Shown piece by piece: positions 14,856 to 24,122 of a DNA stretch of 27,204 nucleotides. Source of the stretch: Psychrosphaera sp. (lineage in GTDB: Bacteria; Pseudomonadota; Gammaproteobacteria; Enterobacterales; Alteromonadaceae); contig JAOHFM010000017.1 of the NCBI GenBank assembly GCA_028098005.1, positions 1-27,204 of the forward strand. The letters are read 5' to 3'. The notes beneath the pieces were generated by a model, which ran no database searches, was not told the DNA's origin, and saw only the letters and a program-made list of their open reading frames with translations. Positions within the stretch are counted from its first letter, which is position 1; each line of letters begins with the position of its first letter. Both the position numbers and the translations under genes were made by a program.

Positions 14856-15938
14856 ATGCTAAACCTTCGTTATAGATTATCAATTTTATCATTACTTTTA
14901 GTATGTGTAGTCATTGTATTGGGTGCTTATACTCGGTTAACCGACGCTGGTTTAGGTTGTCCTGATTGGCCTGGATGTTATGGCTTCCTAACTGTACCTA
15001 CTGAAGCTGCTCATATTGAAGTCGCTGAATCGGCTTATCCAGAACGACCGGTCGAATACCACAAAGCCAGAAATGAAATGGTACATCGCTACTTTGCTGG
15101 TGGACTAGGCATGTTGGTGCTATTCATGTTTGTTTTAAGCACAATGGCAAGGCAGCACGTTAAACTGACCGGATTGTTATTGGTAACAGTGGGTTTTCAA
15201 GCGGTGTTAGGAATGCTTACCGTGACCATGAACTTAATGCCACTCGTCGTAATGGGGCACCTATTGGGCGGTTTCACAACCTTCTGCCTAATTCTTCTTT
15301 TAACACTCAAACTCCGAACGGAGTGGCTAAACCAAAGTGATATTTTCCATGATGTACCTGAGTCGGTAAACGTTTCTGAGGGACTAAAAGGTTTAGTTAA
15401 AGTAACGTTTTTACTTGTTGTAATACAAATAGCACTTGGTGGCTGGACGGCTGCAAATTACGCAGCAGTTGCATGTACAGACTTACCAATTTGTGAACCC
15501 GGCTGGCAACAAAAATTTGATATTGGTAGTGCGTTATCAGTGCCAACAGGCTACGAAGATTATGAGTTTGGAGTGTTTCCTTACGAAGCAAGAATGACCA
15601 TTCATGTTTTGCATCGTTTTGGCGCAATGGTCGTGACGGCGAGTATTCTATTTTTATTAGTTCTATTATTCCGACAAACCCAACTTAGGCCGTTTGGCAT
15701 AGTGATTGCGCTGCTCACGCTTGCTCAAATTACGCTAGGGGTTTCTAATGTTGTTTTTCACCTTCCTCTATACGTAGCCGTTGGTCACAACTTTGTTGGT
15801 TTGCTGCTATTGGCAAGTCTACTCGCGTTGTGGCATTACACAATGAGGCAATATAAGTTACATCAGCAGCTAGAATTCAACAAAGCAGCAGATAAAAATC
15901 CCAATAATAACAGCATTATAATGCAACAAGGGGCGTAA
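14856..15938 (+). CDS. ctaA: Heme A synthase (Cox15/CtaA)
   Basis: Inner-membrane enzyme that oxidises the C8 methyl of heme O to a formyl group, giving heme A. 360 residues from the second of two adjacent ATGs (14853, 14856); AAGGG ends at 14850, so 14856 has the better spacing, but 14853 cannot be excluded. Eight membrane helices in two similar four-helix halves. The heme-ligand histidines are visible in each half: H77 ('MVHRYFAGG') and H135 ('VMGHLLGGF') in the first, H253 ('VLHRFGAM') and H311 ('VGHNFVGL') in the second. 'DAGLGCPDWPGCYG' near residue 30 is the type 2 (proteobacterial/mitochondrial) signature. ctaB starts 1 nt after its stop. Confidence 0.95.
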   Translation: MLNLRYRLSILSLLLVCVVIVLGAYTRLTDAGLGCPDWPGCYGFLTVPTEAAHIEVAESAYPERPVEYHKARNEMVHRYFAGGLGMLVLFMFVLSTMARQHVKLTGLLLVTVGFQAVLGMLTVTMNLMPLVVMGHLLGGFTTFCLILLLTLKLRTEWLNQSDIFHDVPESVNVSEGLKGLVKVTFLLVVIQIALGGWTAANYAAVACTDLPICEPGWQQKFDIGSALSVPTGYEDYEFGVFPYEARMTIHVLHRFGAMVVTASILFLLVLLFRQTQLRPFGIVIALLTLAQITLGVSNVVFHLPLYVAVGHNFVGLLLLASLLALWHYTMRQYKLHQQLEFNKAADKNPNNNSIIMQQGA

Positions 15939-15939
15939 A

Positions 15940-16851
15940 ATGGCTTACTCAAATACTATATCTAATTCAGTTAGTTCTTTTTCAGGTTTAGTAAAAGATC
16001 TATATGAAATCACTAAACCTAAAGTCGTTTTTATGTTGGTCATAACCGCAATTGTGGGCATGGTTTTAGCGCAAGCTGGTTGGCCACCTTTAGATTTATT
16101 AATAGTATCTTCAGTTGGCATCGGTTTGTTATCGGCGGCGGCAGCGGCGATGAATCATATTGTAGATCAAAAAATTGATGCCAAAATGGCACGAACATAC
16201 AACAGGCCTATTGCTAAAGGTCGCGTAACAAACCGTTTAGCCATAATATTTTCTTTTTCGTTAGCAGCATTTGGTTTTGCTTTGTTGTACGCCTTTGTAA
16301 ACCCTTTAACCGCATGGTTAACATTAGCTAGTTTGTTTGGATATGCCGTGGTTTATACCTTAGTGCTCAAAAGGCTTACTCCACAAAATATCGTCATTGG
16401 CGGATTGGCCGGTGCAATGCCTCCACTTTTAGGTTGGGTTAGCATGACGGGTAATCTACACCCTAATGCCTTTTTACTAGTGATGATTATCTTTACGTGG
16501 ACCCCTCCTCATTTTTGGGCCTTAGCTATTCACCGAAGAGATGATTACGCGAGGGTCAATATTCCAATGTTGCCAGTGACTCATGGTTTGGCATTTACAA
16601 AAAATTCCATTGTTTTATACACGGTATTGCTCACGCTGGTCTGTTTTTTACCTTATTTGGTCGCGATGTCGGGGTTAATTTATTTAATATCAAGTACAAT
16701 CCTAAACTTGTTATTTCTTAAGTACGCGTGGCAATTAAAAGTAAGCGACGATAAACAAATAGCCATGGACACTTTTAAGTTTTCCATTTGGCATTTGCTC
16801 GTTCTGTTTGTTGCACTACTTGTAGATCATTTTTATATAATTAGACTTTAA
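15940..16851 (+). CDS. ctaB: Protoheme IX farnesyltransferase (heme O synthase)
   Basis: Inner-membrane UbiA-type prenyltransferase that adds a farnesyl chain to heme B to make heme O, the substrate of the ctaA product. 303 residues and about nine helices. The first Asp-rich site is 'NHIVDQKIDAKMART' with N72, D76, D80 and R85; the second is 'HRRDDYARVNIPMLPV' after 'WTPPHFWALAI'. 'LTPQNIVIGGLAGAMPPLLGW' in two pieces is also diagnostic of CyoE/CtaB. It starts 1 nt after ctaA, with AGGGGC upstream. Named ctaB rather than cyoE because it belongs to an aa3 operon. Confidence 0.96.
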   Translation: MAYSNTISNSVSSFSGLVKDLYEITKPKVVFMLVITAIVGMVLAQAGWPPLDLLIVSSVGIGLLSAAAAAMNHIVDQKIDAKMARTYNRPIAKGRVTNRLAIIFSFSLAAFGFALLYAFVNPLTAWLTLASLFGYAVVYTLVLKRLTPQNIVIGGLAGAMPPLLGWVSMTGNLHPNAFLLVMIIFTWTPPHFWALAIHRRDDYARVNIPMLPVTHGLAFTKNSIVLYTVLLTLVCFLPYLVAMSGLIYLISSTILNLLFLKYAWQLKVSDDKQIAMDTFKFSIWHLLVLFVALLVDHFYIIRL

Positions 16852-16854
16852 AAC

Positions 16855-17484
16855 ATGACAAAAACTCAAACTGTGGTCATTTCGCTTTTAGCGGTAATTG
16901 CGTTTTCCGTTGGTATCTATTCATCCTTGGGAAATGATACTCGCGTTTCAAAAAACACTCACTTGTATACACAACCTCGAGAGCTTAAGAGTTTTGAATT
17001 AATTGACCATAATGGCCAGGCATTTTCTAATAAGGATTTATCTGGGCAATGGAGTGTATTGTTTTTGGGGTATTTATCTTGTCCTGATATATGCCCTACA
17101 ACAATGATGAAGCTGAGTCGCTTAATACCTGAACTAACCAAAGTACATAAAAATACTCAGGTACTGTTTTTGTCCGTCGATCCAAAAAGAGATAAAGTTG
17201 ATAACATTCAGCAGTATACAAATTACTTTCATGAGTCTATTTTAGGTCTTCGAGCAGAGCATAAATCTTTATATCCCTTTGTTCGAAACCTAGGGCTGAT
17301 GTACTCAATTCCTCCTGAAGAAGTATCTGACGGCTACTTTGTTGATCACAGTGCGTCTGTGGTTCTTCTAAATCCTAACGGTCAAATACACGCCATGTTT
17401 AAACCTAAAGTTGAGCTTGGTGAAATACCTTCAATTGATCCTGATATTTTATTAGCGGACTTTAAAATCATCACAATGGATTAA
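16855..17484 (+). CDS. SCO1/SenC family copper chaperone
   Basis: Membrane-anchored thioredoxin-fold protein that delivers copper to, or reduces, the CuA site of subunit II. 209 residues: N-terminal helix at about 6-24 (TVVISLLAVIAFSVGIYSSL), then the exported domain. The copper ligands are C76 and C80 in 'CPDICP' and H165 in 'VDHSASVVLLNPNG'. 'LFLGYLSCPDICPTTMMKL' and 'VLFLSVDPKRD' are standard SCO pieces. There is no clear ribosome site: the ATG comes 3 nt after the ctaB stop in an A-rich stretch, so it probably depends on coupling. Last gene of the oxidase operon. Confidence 0.94.
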   Translation: MTKTQTVVISLLAVIAFSVGIYSSLGNDTRVSKNTHLYTQPRELKSFELIDHNGQAFSNKDLSGQWSVLFLGYLSCPDICPTTMMKLSRLIPELTKVHKNTQVLFLSVDPKRDKVDNIQQYTNYFHESILGLRAEHKSLYPFVRNLGLMYSIPPEEVSDGYFVDHSASVVLLNPNGQIHAMFKPKVELGEIPSIDPDILLADFKIITMD

Positions 17485-17525
17485 AAATCGGTAAAAAAGC
17501 CAAATATCTGGAAATATTGATTTTT
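17483..17525 (+). terminator. Weak terminator-like hairpin after the SCO gene
   Basis: AAAAATC (17483-17489) pairs with GATTTTT (17519-17525), with an inner AATAT/ATATT stem, followed by CAT rather than more T. AT-rich and overlapping the stop codon of the SCO gene. Its place between two operons is the main support. No convincing promoter for the next operon is visible in 17485-17572. Confidence 0.3.
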
Positions 17526-17572
17526 CATACTAGGCTAAATTTAAACGATTTTTATAGAACTCCATTGAGACG

Positions 17573-17836
17573 ATGAAACTTGCATCAAAATTACACATTA
17601 GTGACGCGGAAGCGCTCAGTAAATCTTTAATTGAACTGCTGTCTTCAGAACAAGAAATCTGTATAGACATAAGTGATGTTATTGATGCTGACACGGCTTC
17701 GTTACAGGTTTTGTGTTCTTTGCAAAAGTCTCTCGCGTTAACCGATAGTGCAATTGTTTGGAAAGGCGAAAGTGAGCCTTTATCCAATATTGCAGCACAA
17801 ATCGGTATCAAAGAGTTTCTAAAATTACCTAATTGA
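17573..17836 (+). CDS. STAS domain protein of the chemotaxis operon
   Basis: 87 residues, a single STAS domain: an alternating strand/helix pattern with the central 'ICIDISDVIDADTASLQVL'. The motif DTASL (40-44) matches the D-[ST]-x-[GS]-L loop of STAS proteins. The position phosphorylated in SpoIIAA-type anti-sigma antagonists is Ala here, and Thr41 lies where MlaB-like proteins have Thr, so regulation by that serine is unlikely. The gene leads the operon, 29 bp ahead of cheY. Similar small STAS genes begin other gammaproteobacterial che clusters, where their function is not settled. A toxin-antitoxin or sigma-regulator role is unsupported. Confidence 0.8.
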   Translation: MKLASKLHISDAEALSKSLIELLSSEQEICIDISDVIDADTASLQVLCSLQKSLALTDSAIVWKGESEPLSNIAAQIGIKEFLKLPN

Positions 17837-17865
17837 ACTCAAGTTTGAATGTATAAGGTGACTTT

Positions 17866-18228
17866 ATGAAAAAAATTCTGGCCGTTGATGATTCTGCTTC
17901 TATGAGGCAGATGGTTGGCTTTACATTGAAGAACGCTGGTTATGATGTAACTGAAGCTAAGGATGGTCAAGAAGCGTTAGATTTGGCCAGAGATGCAGAG
18001 TTCGATGTCATTATTTCAGATGTAAACATGCCAGTAATGGATGGTATTGAGCTTGTTCGAAACCTTAGAACACTACCACAGTTTAAGTTTACACCAATTC
18101 TTATGTTAACAACGGAGTCTGGCACTAATAAAAAAGGCGAAGGTAAAGCCGCTGGTGCAACAGGCTGGATAGTTAAGCCCTTTAATCCAGAACAGCTGTT
18201 AACCGTCATTAAAAAAGTCGCTCGTTAA
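17866..18228 (+). CDS. cheY: CheY-type response regulator
   Basis: 120-residue stand-alone receiver domain that carries phosphate from CheA to its target. The acidic pocket is D8-D9, the phosphorylation site is D52 ('IISDVNMPVMDG'), the switch Thr is T82 or T83 ('MLTTES') and the conserved Lys is K104 ('IVKPF'). W101 stands where E. coli CheY has Tyr106 or a neighbouring aromatic. The insertion 'ESGTNKKGEGKAAGATGW' is the loop seen in CheY partners of this type of CheA. AAGGTGA gives a strong ribosome site. The target may be the flagellar motor or another output; no flagellar genes are in view. Confidence 0.93.
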   Translation: MKKILAVDDSASMRQMVGFTLKNAGYDVTEAKDGQEALDLARDAEFDVIISDVNMPVMDGIELVRNLRTLPQFKFTPILMLTTESGTNKKGEGKAAGATGWIVKPFNPEQLLTVIKKVAR

Positions 18229-18256
18229 ATCTGCACACTTGTAAGATGGGGTTGCT

Positions 18257-20443
18257 ATGAGCATTGATCTCTCACAATTTTACGAAGTCTTCATCGACGA
18301 AAGTTTTGAAGGCCTTGAAACTATGGAATCCGAGTTATTAAACTTATCCCCCGGTGACGTAGATAGTGAAATTATTAACAATATATTCAGAGCCGCACAC
18401 TCTATTAAAGGCGGCAGCGGGACGTTTGGCTTTAACGCCATTGCTAATTTTACTCATGTAATTGAAACGCTTTTAGATGAAATACGCAATGGTGAACGAG
18501 AGTTAGCGGCGAATCATATAGATTTAATGCTTAAGTCCATTGATTGTTTACGGGAGATGTTGCGGTCTATACAAAATGATGAGGATCAAGAGTCTGAAGA
18601 CGCAAATGTTCTTAGGGTTCAATTTGAAAACATTTTAAAAGAGTCAAACCCCGATCCTGACAATGCTGAGTCTGATGTAGAAGTGATATCGAATACTGAC
18701 TCCACAAGAAAGCAGGTGAAGATACAGATAACAAATTTCTTTGAAATTAAGTTCACGCCACAGTCTCATGTATTCAAAACAGGAAATGAACCACTATTCA
18801 TTTTTGAAGATCTAGCGGAACATGGAGAGATGTCAGTAGATGCGGATATTAAAGGTATCCCTCAATTGGATAATCTTGTGGCTGATGATTGTTATCTAGG
18901 CTGGACAATCAATTTAGATACCAACAGTGACGAAGAGGCGGTTAAAAGTGTATTTGAATGGGTAGAAGATGATGCTGAAATAGACATTAAATTAGTTGCC
19001 CAGTTTGAAGACGAAATTGAAGTCGAAAGCGAGCTTGAAGAACCGGAATCTGCAGCGCCTGTTCCTCCAGAGGTACCTTCAACAGTTGCGCCAAACTCAG
19101 AACCCTCACCGAATATATCGGAACCTAGTAAGGCGACGGTTGGCTCATCTAATAAGTCTGAATTTAGACCAGTCCAAAAACCGGCCGTAGAGAGCAAAAA
19201 AGAGTCGACTAAACAAGAGTCTAGTTCAATAAGAGTGGGCACCGACAAAGTAGACTCGTTAATCAATATGGTGGGCGAGTTGGTTATCACGCAAGCGATG
19301 CTGAACGAGTTAGGGGAAGATGAACAGTTTGATCATGCAAAATTGCTTGCGCTTCGTGAGGGACTTGCTCAATTGGCACATAACACCCGAGATTTACAAG
19401 AAAATGTTATGCGCATTAGGATGTTACCAATCAGTTTTGTGTTTTCTAGGTTTCCTAGGTTGGTTCGAGATATATCTCAAAAGTTAGATAAAAAAGTAGA
19501 GCTTGTTTTAAAAGGCGAGGGTACCGAACTAGACAAAACGGTCATGGAAAAAATTTCAGACCCTATGGTTCACCTAATAAGAAACTCATTAGATCACGGC
19601 CTAGAGACAACGGCAGAGCGACTTGAAGCTGGCAAGAGTGAGGAAGGTAAAGTGATTCTCAATGCTTACCATCAAGGTGGCAACATTATCATTGAAATCA
19701 TTGATGATGGTAGAGGATTGAATACAGAAAAAATCAAATCAAAAGCTATCGAAAATGGACTTATTACAGAAGATTCCGTGTTAAGTAACCAAGAAATTAA
19801 TGAGCTTATCTTTAAACCTGGATTTTCTACGGCTGATGAAGTGAGTGACATCTCTGGACGGGGTGTGGGGATGGATGTTGTTAAACGCAACATCAATGCA
19901 TTAAATGGCACTGTTGAAGTAGTTTCCGAACCAAATAAAGGCTCTACATTTACGATTAGGCTACCTTTGACCTTAGCAATACTGGACGGTCAATTGGTAA
20001 AAGTAGGGAATCATATTTACATCATTCCACTAGTTTCAATTGTTGAGTCATTACAAATAGACATGGCTAAAGTTAACTCCGTTGGTGGAGGGATGGATGT
20101 ATTACGACTACGTGATGAATACATCCCTATATTAAGAATGCATAAGTTGTTTAATCATCCTGAGGCATGTCAAACCTTACAAGGTGGGCTACTGGTTGTT
20201 GTTGAAAGTGACAACGAAAAAGTAGGCTTGCTGGTTGATGAGTTATTAGCACAGCAACAGTTTGTTATTAAAAGTCTGGAAGAAAATTACAAAAAGGTAG
20301 ATGGAATATCTGGTGCCACCATATTAGGTAGCGGTAGCGTTTCGTTGATCATTGATATTTCTAGCGTAGTTAAAATGGCTGGACTAAAAAGGGCTGGTCA
20401 CGTTGGTTTAGACTTCGACAAGCCTTTATCGGAAGCGGTGTAG
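18257..20443 (+). CDS. cheA: Chemotaxis histidine kinase CheA
   Basis: 728-residue cytoplasmic kinase that phosphorylates CheY and CheB under receptor control. P1 (Hpt) covers about 1-105 with the phospho-histidine H48 in 'AAHSIKGGSGTFGF'. Residues about 152-255 form a domain in the P2 position ('FFEIKFTPQSHVF', 'YLGWTINLDT', 'SVFEWVEDDAEIDI') that does not look like E. coli P2. A Pro/Ser/Glu linker runs to about 320. P3 dimerisation begins at 'SIRVGTDKVDSLINMVGE' (about 321). P4 (ATP binding) has the N box 'HLIRNSLDHGLE' at about 439, G1 'DDGRGL' at 483 and G2 'SGRGVGMDVV' near 532. P5, the CheW-like regulatory domain, covers about 570-715. All catalytic boxes are intact. cheW begins 1 nt after the stop. 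Confidence 0.96.
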   Translation: MSIDLSQFYEVFIDESFEGLETMESELLNLSPGDVDSEIINNIFRAAHSIKGGSGTFGFNAIANFTHVIETLLDEIRNGERELAANHIDLMLKSIDCLREMLRSIQNDEDQESEDANVLRVQFENILKESNPDPDNAESDVEVISNTDSTRKQVKIQITNFFEIKFTPQSHVFKTGNEPLFIFEDLAEHGEMSVDADIKGIPQLDNLVADDCYLGWTINLDTNSDEEAVKSVFEWVEDDAEIDIKLVAQFEDEIEVESELEEPESAAPVPPEVPSTVAPNSEPSPNISEPSKATVGSSNKSEFRPVQKPAVESKKESTKQESSSIRVGTDKVDSLINMVGELVITQAMLNELGEDEQFDHAKLLALREGLAQLAHNTRDLQENVMRIRMLPISFVFSRFPRLVRDISQKLDKKVELVLKGEGTELDKTVMEKISDPMVHLIRNSLDHGLETTAERLEAGKSEEGKVILNAYHQGGNIIIEIIDDGRGLNTEKIKSKAIENGLITEDSVLSNQEINELIFKPGFSTADEVSDISGRGVGMDVVKRNINALNGTVEVVSEPNKGSTFTIRLPLTLAILDGQLVKVGNHIYIIPLVSIVESLQIDMAKVNSVGGGMDVLRLRDEYIPILRMHKLFNHPEACQTLQGGLLVVVESDNEKVGLLVDELLAQQQFVIKSLEENYKKVDGISGATILGSGSVSLIIDISSVVKMAGLKRAGHVGLDFDKPLSEAV

Positions 20444-20444
20444 C

Positions 20445-20924
20445 ATGAATGAAGTTCTGTTAGGTAATCAGCACGGTGAAGAAGGTAATATTGATTTAAT
20501 TCAGTACCTTACTTTTATGATGAATGGTGAAGAGTACGGCATAGAGATTCTAGCAGTTCAAGAAATTAGAGGCTGGGAGTCGATGACCAGTATTCCCAAT
20601 GCTGAAGACTATGTAAAAGGTGTTATTAACCTGCGAGGGACAGTGGTTCCCGTGGTTGATTTGCGCGTTCGATTTAACTTAAAAGATGTTAAATACAATG
20701 AGCTGACAGTCATCATTATTGTAAAAGTAATGATTGAAAAAAAGCCAAAGATTATGGGCATTGTTGTTGATGCAGTATCAGATGTTTATAACATCGAAAA
20801 ACAAAAAGCCAAAAAAGCACCAGACATTGGTGACTCTGAAACAAAAAACTATATTGAAGGCCTAATAAACGTAGGCGACAAGATGGTTGTCCTTTTAGAT
20901 CTAGAAAAAGTGTTATTAATATAA
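20445..20924 (+). CDS. cheW: Chemotaxis adaptor protein CheW
   Basis: 159-residue single CheW domain that links the receptor tip to CheA. '[20 protein letters not shown]', '[27 protein letters not shown]' (in parts) and '[13 protein letters not shown]' are the conserved strands; the '[13 protein letters not shown]' segment is the family signature and contains the Arg that contacts receptors. It follows cheA at 1 nt and precedes the receptor gene at 16 nt. Confidence 0.95.
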   Translation: MNEVLLGNQHGEEGNIDLIQYLTFMMNGEEYGIEILAVQEIRGWESMTSIPNAEDYVKGVINLRGTVVPVVDLRVRFNLKDVKYNELTVIIIVKVMIEKKPKIMGIVVDAVSDVYNIEKQKAKKAPDIGDSETKNYIEGLINVGDKMVVLLDLEKVLLI

Positions 20925-20940
20925 CAAGGCAGGTGATGGT

Positions 20941-23250
20941 ATGGGTTTGTTTAAAAATTTATTGGGTTCCTCTTATTCCACAGAACGACTTGTTCTAGAT
21001 GCACTAGACAAGTCACAAGCTGTAATTGAGTTTTATCCAGACGGCACTATTAAAACCGCCAATAATAACTTTTTAAATGTGCTTGGTTATCGACTAGAGG
21101 AAATCCAGGGCCAACACCACAGTATGTTTGTTGATAGCCGGCAAGTTGCTACTGATGAATATCGTAGGTTTTGGCAGGACTTGGCTCGAGGAGAGTTTAA
21201 GTCTGATGAATTTAAACGAGTCACTAAATCCGGTGATGATATTTGGATTCGCGCCACTTACAATCCAATTGTTAACAGTGAGAACAAAGTTTTCAAAGTT
21301 GTTAAATATGCCTCTGATATCACAGAGCAAAAAAACAAAGAGTCAGAATCAAACGGCCAATTGAATGCAATTCATAAGTCACAAGCGGTCATAGAGTTTG
21401 AAATGGACGGCACTATTATCACCGCCAACTCTAACTTTTTATCCACAATGGGCTATTCGCTAGAAGAAGTTAAAGGGCGTCATCATAGTATGTTTGCACC
21501 TGAAGGAACGGCAGAAAGCAAAGAATACAAAGACTTTTGGGCAAAATTAAATCGCGGTGAATTTGACTCCGGAGAATATAAAAGGGTTGGGAAAGGAGAC
21601 AAAACTATTTGGATCCAAGCCAGCTATAACCCGATTGTGGACTTGGATGGTAAGCCTGTAAAAGTAGTTAAGTTTGCTACTGATATTACTGAACAAAAAG
21701 AAATGGAAGAAGTTGCACGTCAAGCGGGTAACTTGGCACAAGCACTTACCTTGTGTCAGGCGAACGTTATGATTGCCAACAATGAATTAGAAATTGTTTA
21801 TGTGAACAATGAAGTTACGAAAATGTTTCGTAAGCGTGAAAGAGAAATCACTAAGACTTTACCAAACTTCAATGCCGATAAACTAATTGGCACCTGCGTT
21901 GATGACTTCCATAAAGACGCTTCTCATCAACGTAATATGTTAAAGAAACTTTCGGAACCCTATCAAACGAACATAAAAGTTGGAAAGTTAACCTTTGAAC
22001 TATTCGCATCTCCATGGGTGGACTCTAATGGCAATCGCCTTGGAACAATCGTGGAGTGGATCGATAAAACCAATGAAATGAATATCCAAAAAGAAATTGC
22101 AAACGTCATCGATGCTGCAACCAGTGGTGATTTAACGGTTAAGATTACAGAAGATGATAAAGAAGGCTTTTTCAAAGAGCTGTCAAAGGGCCTAAATCAA
22201 GTGGTAGGTATTGCTGGTGGGGTTATTCAAGATACAGTAAATATTTTTGATGCACTGGCACATGGTAATTTAACACGCCGCATTGAAACAGATTATCAAG
22301 GCATGTTTGACAAGCTAAAACGCGATGCAAACGCCACGGTTGATAAGCTTACAGAAGTGATTGGGCAAATTGATAGATCCGCCACAACCGTCAGTTCAGG
22401 TGCAGAGGAAATTGCTCAAGGTAACGCCGACTTGAGTCAACGAACGGAAGAGCAAGCTTCCTCGCTTGAAGAAACGGCTTCGAGCATGGAAGAAATGACA
22501 GCGACCGTAAGACAGAATGCAGACAATGCTCAAACAGCGAATGACTTAGCCGAAGAAGCGGCTAGTAAAGCGGAATCAGGTGGTTCAGTTGTTGGGCGCG
22601 CTGTAGAAAGCATGGCCGAAATTAATGAGGCAAGTAAGAAAATTGCTGACATCATTGGTGTAATAGATGAAATAGCGTTCCAAACAAACTTACTTGCGTT
22701 AAACGCTGCCGTTGAGGCAGCTAGAGCGGGTGAACAAGGTCGAGGTTTTGCTGTTGTAGCCGGTGAGGTACGAAACTTAGCTCAACGTTCCGCTGCAGCT
22801 GCAAAAGAGATCAAGGACTTAATTAGAGACTCTGTTTCTAAAGTTGAAGATGGTACGTCGTTGGTTAATCAGTCAGGAGAAATGCTTCAGGAAATTGTTA
22901 AAGCCGTTAGAAAGGTGAATGACACCATCGGTGATATTAGTGTTGCATCTGTTGAACAAACATCTGGTATAGAACAGGTCAATAAAGCCGTTTCGCAAAT
23001 GGATGAGATGACGCAACAGAATGCTGCATTAGTCGAGCAAGCATCTGCAGCCGGTGAGTCAATGTCGGAGCAAGCCCGTTCTATGAGGGAGTTATTAACC
23101 TTTTTCAAAATGTCTGAGTCACAATTAAGCGCCGCGCCTAGATTGACGCAAAGCAATAACCATAAAGCTATTGCACAGCCAGCAAGGTCAGAAATTAAGT
23201 CTCCGGTTTCCTCACAACCGAGTGACGATGAAGAGTGGCAGGAGTTTTAG
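20941..23250 (+). CDS. Soluble methyl-accepting chemotaxis protein with three PAS domains
   Basis: 769 residues with no membrane helix, so a cytoplasmic receptor. Two near-duplicate PAS domains at about 24-131 and 146-253 both begin 'KSQAVIEF' and share 'HHSMF', an FW pair, 'NPIV' and 'DITEQK'. A third, divergent PAS covers about 265-375. Two HAMP-like units follow ('[12 protein letters not shown]', '[12 protein letters not shown]'), then the signalling coiled coil (about 470-725) with the hairpin tip '[20 protein letters not shown]' near 575. A flexible Ser/Gln/Pro tail ends EEWQEF, a W-x-x-F form of the C-terminal CheR docking pentapeptide (NWETF in E. coli Tsr). The tandem PAS pair resembles BdlA, while the soluble PAS-polyHAMP layout and operon recall Aer2/McpB of Pseudomonas Che2. 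PAS ligand (heme, FAD or none) is not shown. Confidence 0.93.
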   Translation: MGLFKNLLGSSYSTERLVLDALDKSQAVIEFYPDGTIKTANNNFLNVLGYRLEEIQGQHHSMFVDSRQVATDEYRRFWQDLARGEFKSDEFKRVTKSGDDIWIRATYNPIVNSENKVFKVVKYASDITEQKNKESESNGQLNAIHKSQAVIEFEMDGTIITANSNFLSTMGYSLEEVKGRHHSMFAPEGTAESKEYKDFWAKLNRGEFDSGEYKRVGKGDKTIWIQASYNPIVDLDGKPVKVVKFATDITEQKEMEEVARQAGNLAQALTLCQANVMIANNELEIVYVNNEVTKMFRKREREITKTLPNFNADKLIGTCVDDFHKDASHQRNMLKKLSEPYQTNIKVGKLTFELFASPWVDSNGNRLGTIVEWIDKTNEMNIQKEIANVIDAATSGDLTVKITEDDKEGFFKELSKGLNQVVGIAGGVIQDTVNIFDALAHGNLTRRIETDYQGMFDKLKRDANATVDKLTEVIGQIDRSATTVSSGAEEIAQGNADLSQRTEEQASSLEETASSMEEMTATVRQNADNAQTANDLAEEAASKAESGGSVVGRAVESMAEINEASKKIADIIGVIDEIAFQTNLLALNAAVEAARAGEQGRGFAVVAGEVRNLAQRSAAAAKEIKDLIRDSVSKVEDGTSLVNQSGEMLQEIVKAVRKVNDTIGDISVASVEQTSGIEQVNKAVSQMDEMTQQNAALVEQASAAGESMSEQARSMRELLTFFKMSESQLSAAPRLTQSNNHKAIAQPARSEIKSPVSSQPSDDEEWQEF

Positions 23251-23297
23251 TTTAGTCAAATTTGCTTGGAATACTGATAACAGCAAGGAGTCGGTGA

Positions 23298-24122
23298 TTG
23301 GATAATAAAGAGTTTCTTATGACAAATAAGGACTACAGCTTCATAAGTGAGCGAGTTTATGAAGCCTGTGGCATTGTCTTATCTGAGCAAAAAAAAGACA
23401 TGGTATATGCTCGTATTTCGCGAAGAATACGAGCAATAGGGCTAAGCTCTTTTGCTGAATATATTACTTACCTTAGTGAAAATGAGTCGGTTGAATTTGG
23501 TGAGTTTATAAATGCTATTACTACAAACTTGACGTCATTTTTTAGAGAAAAACATCACTTTAGCTTTCTAAAAGAAACAGCTTTACCCGAGATAATCACA
23601 AGACATCAACATGACCAAAGAGTGAGGATCTGGTCAGCGGGTTGCTCACTTGGTATGGAGCCCTACTCAATAGCAATATGTTTAGATAAGCTTATTCCCA
23701 GTAATTGGGACTTTAAAATACTTGCTACAGACCTAGATACAAATGTCTTAGCGTCAGGCCGAGAGGCTGTTTACTCTGGTAATCAGGTTTCTGGCTTGAG
23801 CGACAAAGAGCTTAAAAAGTACTTTCTAAAAGATGGAGGGTCTGCGCGATACAAAGCCAAAGAGCACATCAAGAAAAATATCAGTTTTAAACAACTTAAT
23901 CTTCTAAAAGAATGGCCAATGAAAGGGCCCTTTGACGTCATATTTTGTCGCAATGTAATTATATACTTTGATCATGAAACAAAGGTGAAGCTTTTTAACC
24001 GGTATGCAAAACTACTCGCGCCTGGCGGATATTTAATTTTGGGCCACTCTGAGTCTATGGGTAGAGAAAATTTGCAATTTAAAGGGCTAGGGCAAAACGT
24101 TTATCAGAAGATAGTGCAATGA
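23298..24122 (+). CDS. cheR: Chemotaxis protein methyltransferase CheR
   Basis: 274 residues. Transfers methyl groups from S-adenosylmethionine to receptor glutamates. The N-terminal helical domain is at about 1-80 and includes 'ITTNLTSFFREKHHF'. The methyltransferase domain has motif I 'IWSAGCSLGMEPYSIA', the acidic loop 'ILATDLDTNVLASGREAVY', 'FDVIFCRNVIIYFD' and 'LAPGGYLILGHSESM'. The start is TTG 23298, with AAGGAG (23285-23290) 7 nt upstream; an in-frame ATG at 23319 has the weaker AAGAG and would give 267 residues. The likely substrate is the receptor encoded just upstream, whose C-terminal WQEF tail would dock it. The last 4 bp overlap cheD (ATGA). Confidence 0.95.
   Translation: MDNKEFLMTNKDYSFISERVYEACGIVLSEQKKDMVYARISRRIRAIGLSSFAEYITYLSENESVEFGEFINAITTNLTSFFREKHHFSFLKETALPEIITRHQHDQRVRIWSAGCSLGMEPYSIAICLDKLIPSNWDFKILATDLDTNVLASGREAVYSGNQVSGLSDKELKKYFLKDGGSARYKAKEHIKKNISFKQLNLLKEWPMKGPFDVIFCRNVIIYFDHETKVKLFNRYAKLLAPGGYLILGHSESMGRENLQFKGLGQNVYQKIVQ

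Noticed and set aside
17485..17572. Sigma-28 (flagellar) promoter ahead of the che operon
   Set aside because: No sequence close to TAAA-N15-GCCGATAA could be found; no flagellar regulation can be claimed.
18892..19290. Reverse-strand open frame (132 codons) inside cheA
   Set aside because: Low-complexity Ser/Thr/Gly protein opposite the acidic linker of CheA; no recognisable features.
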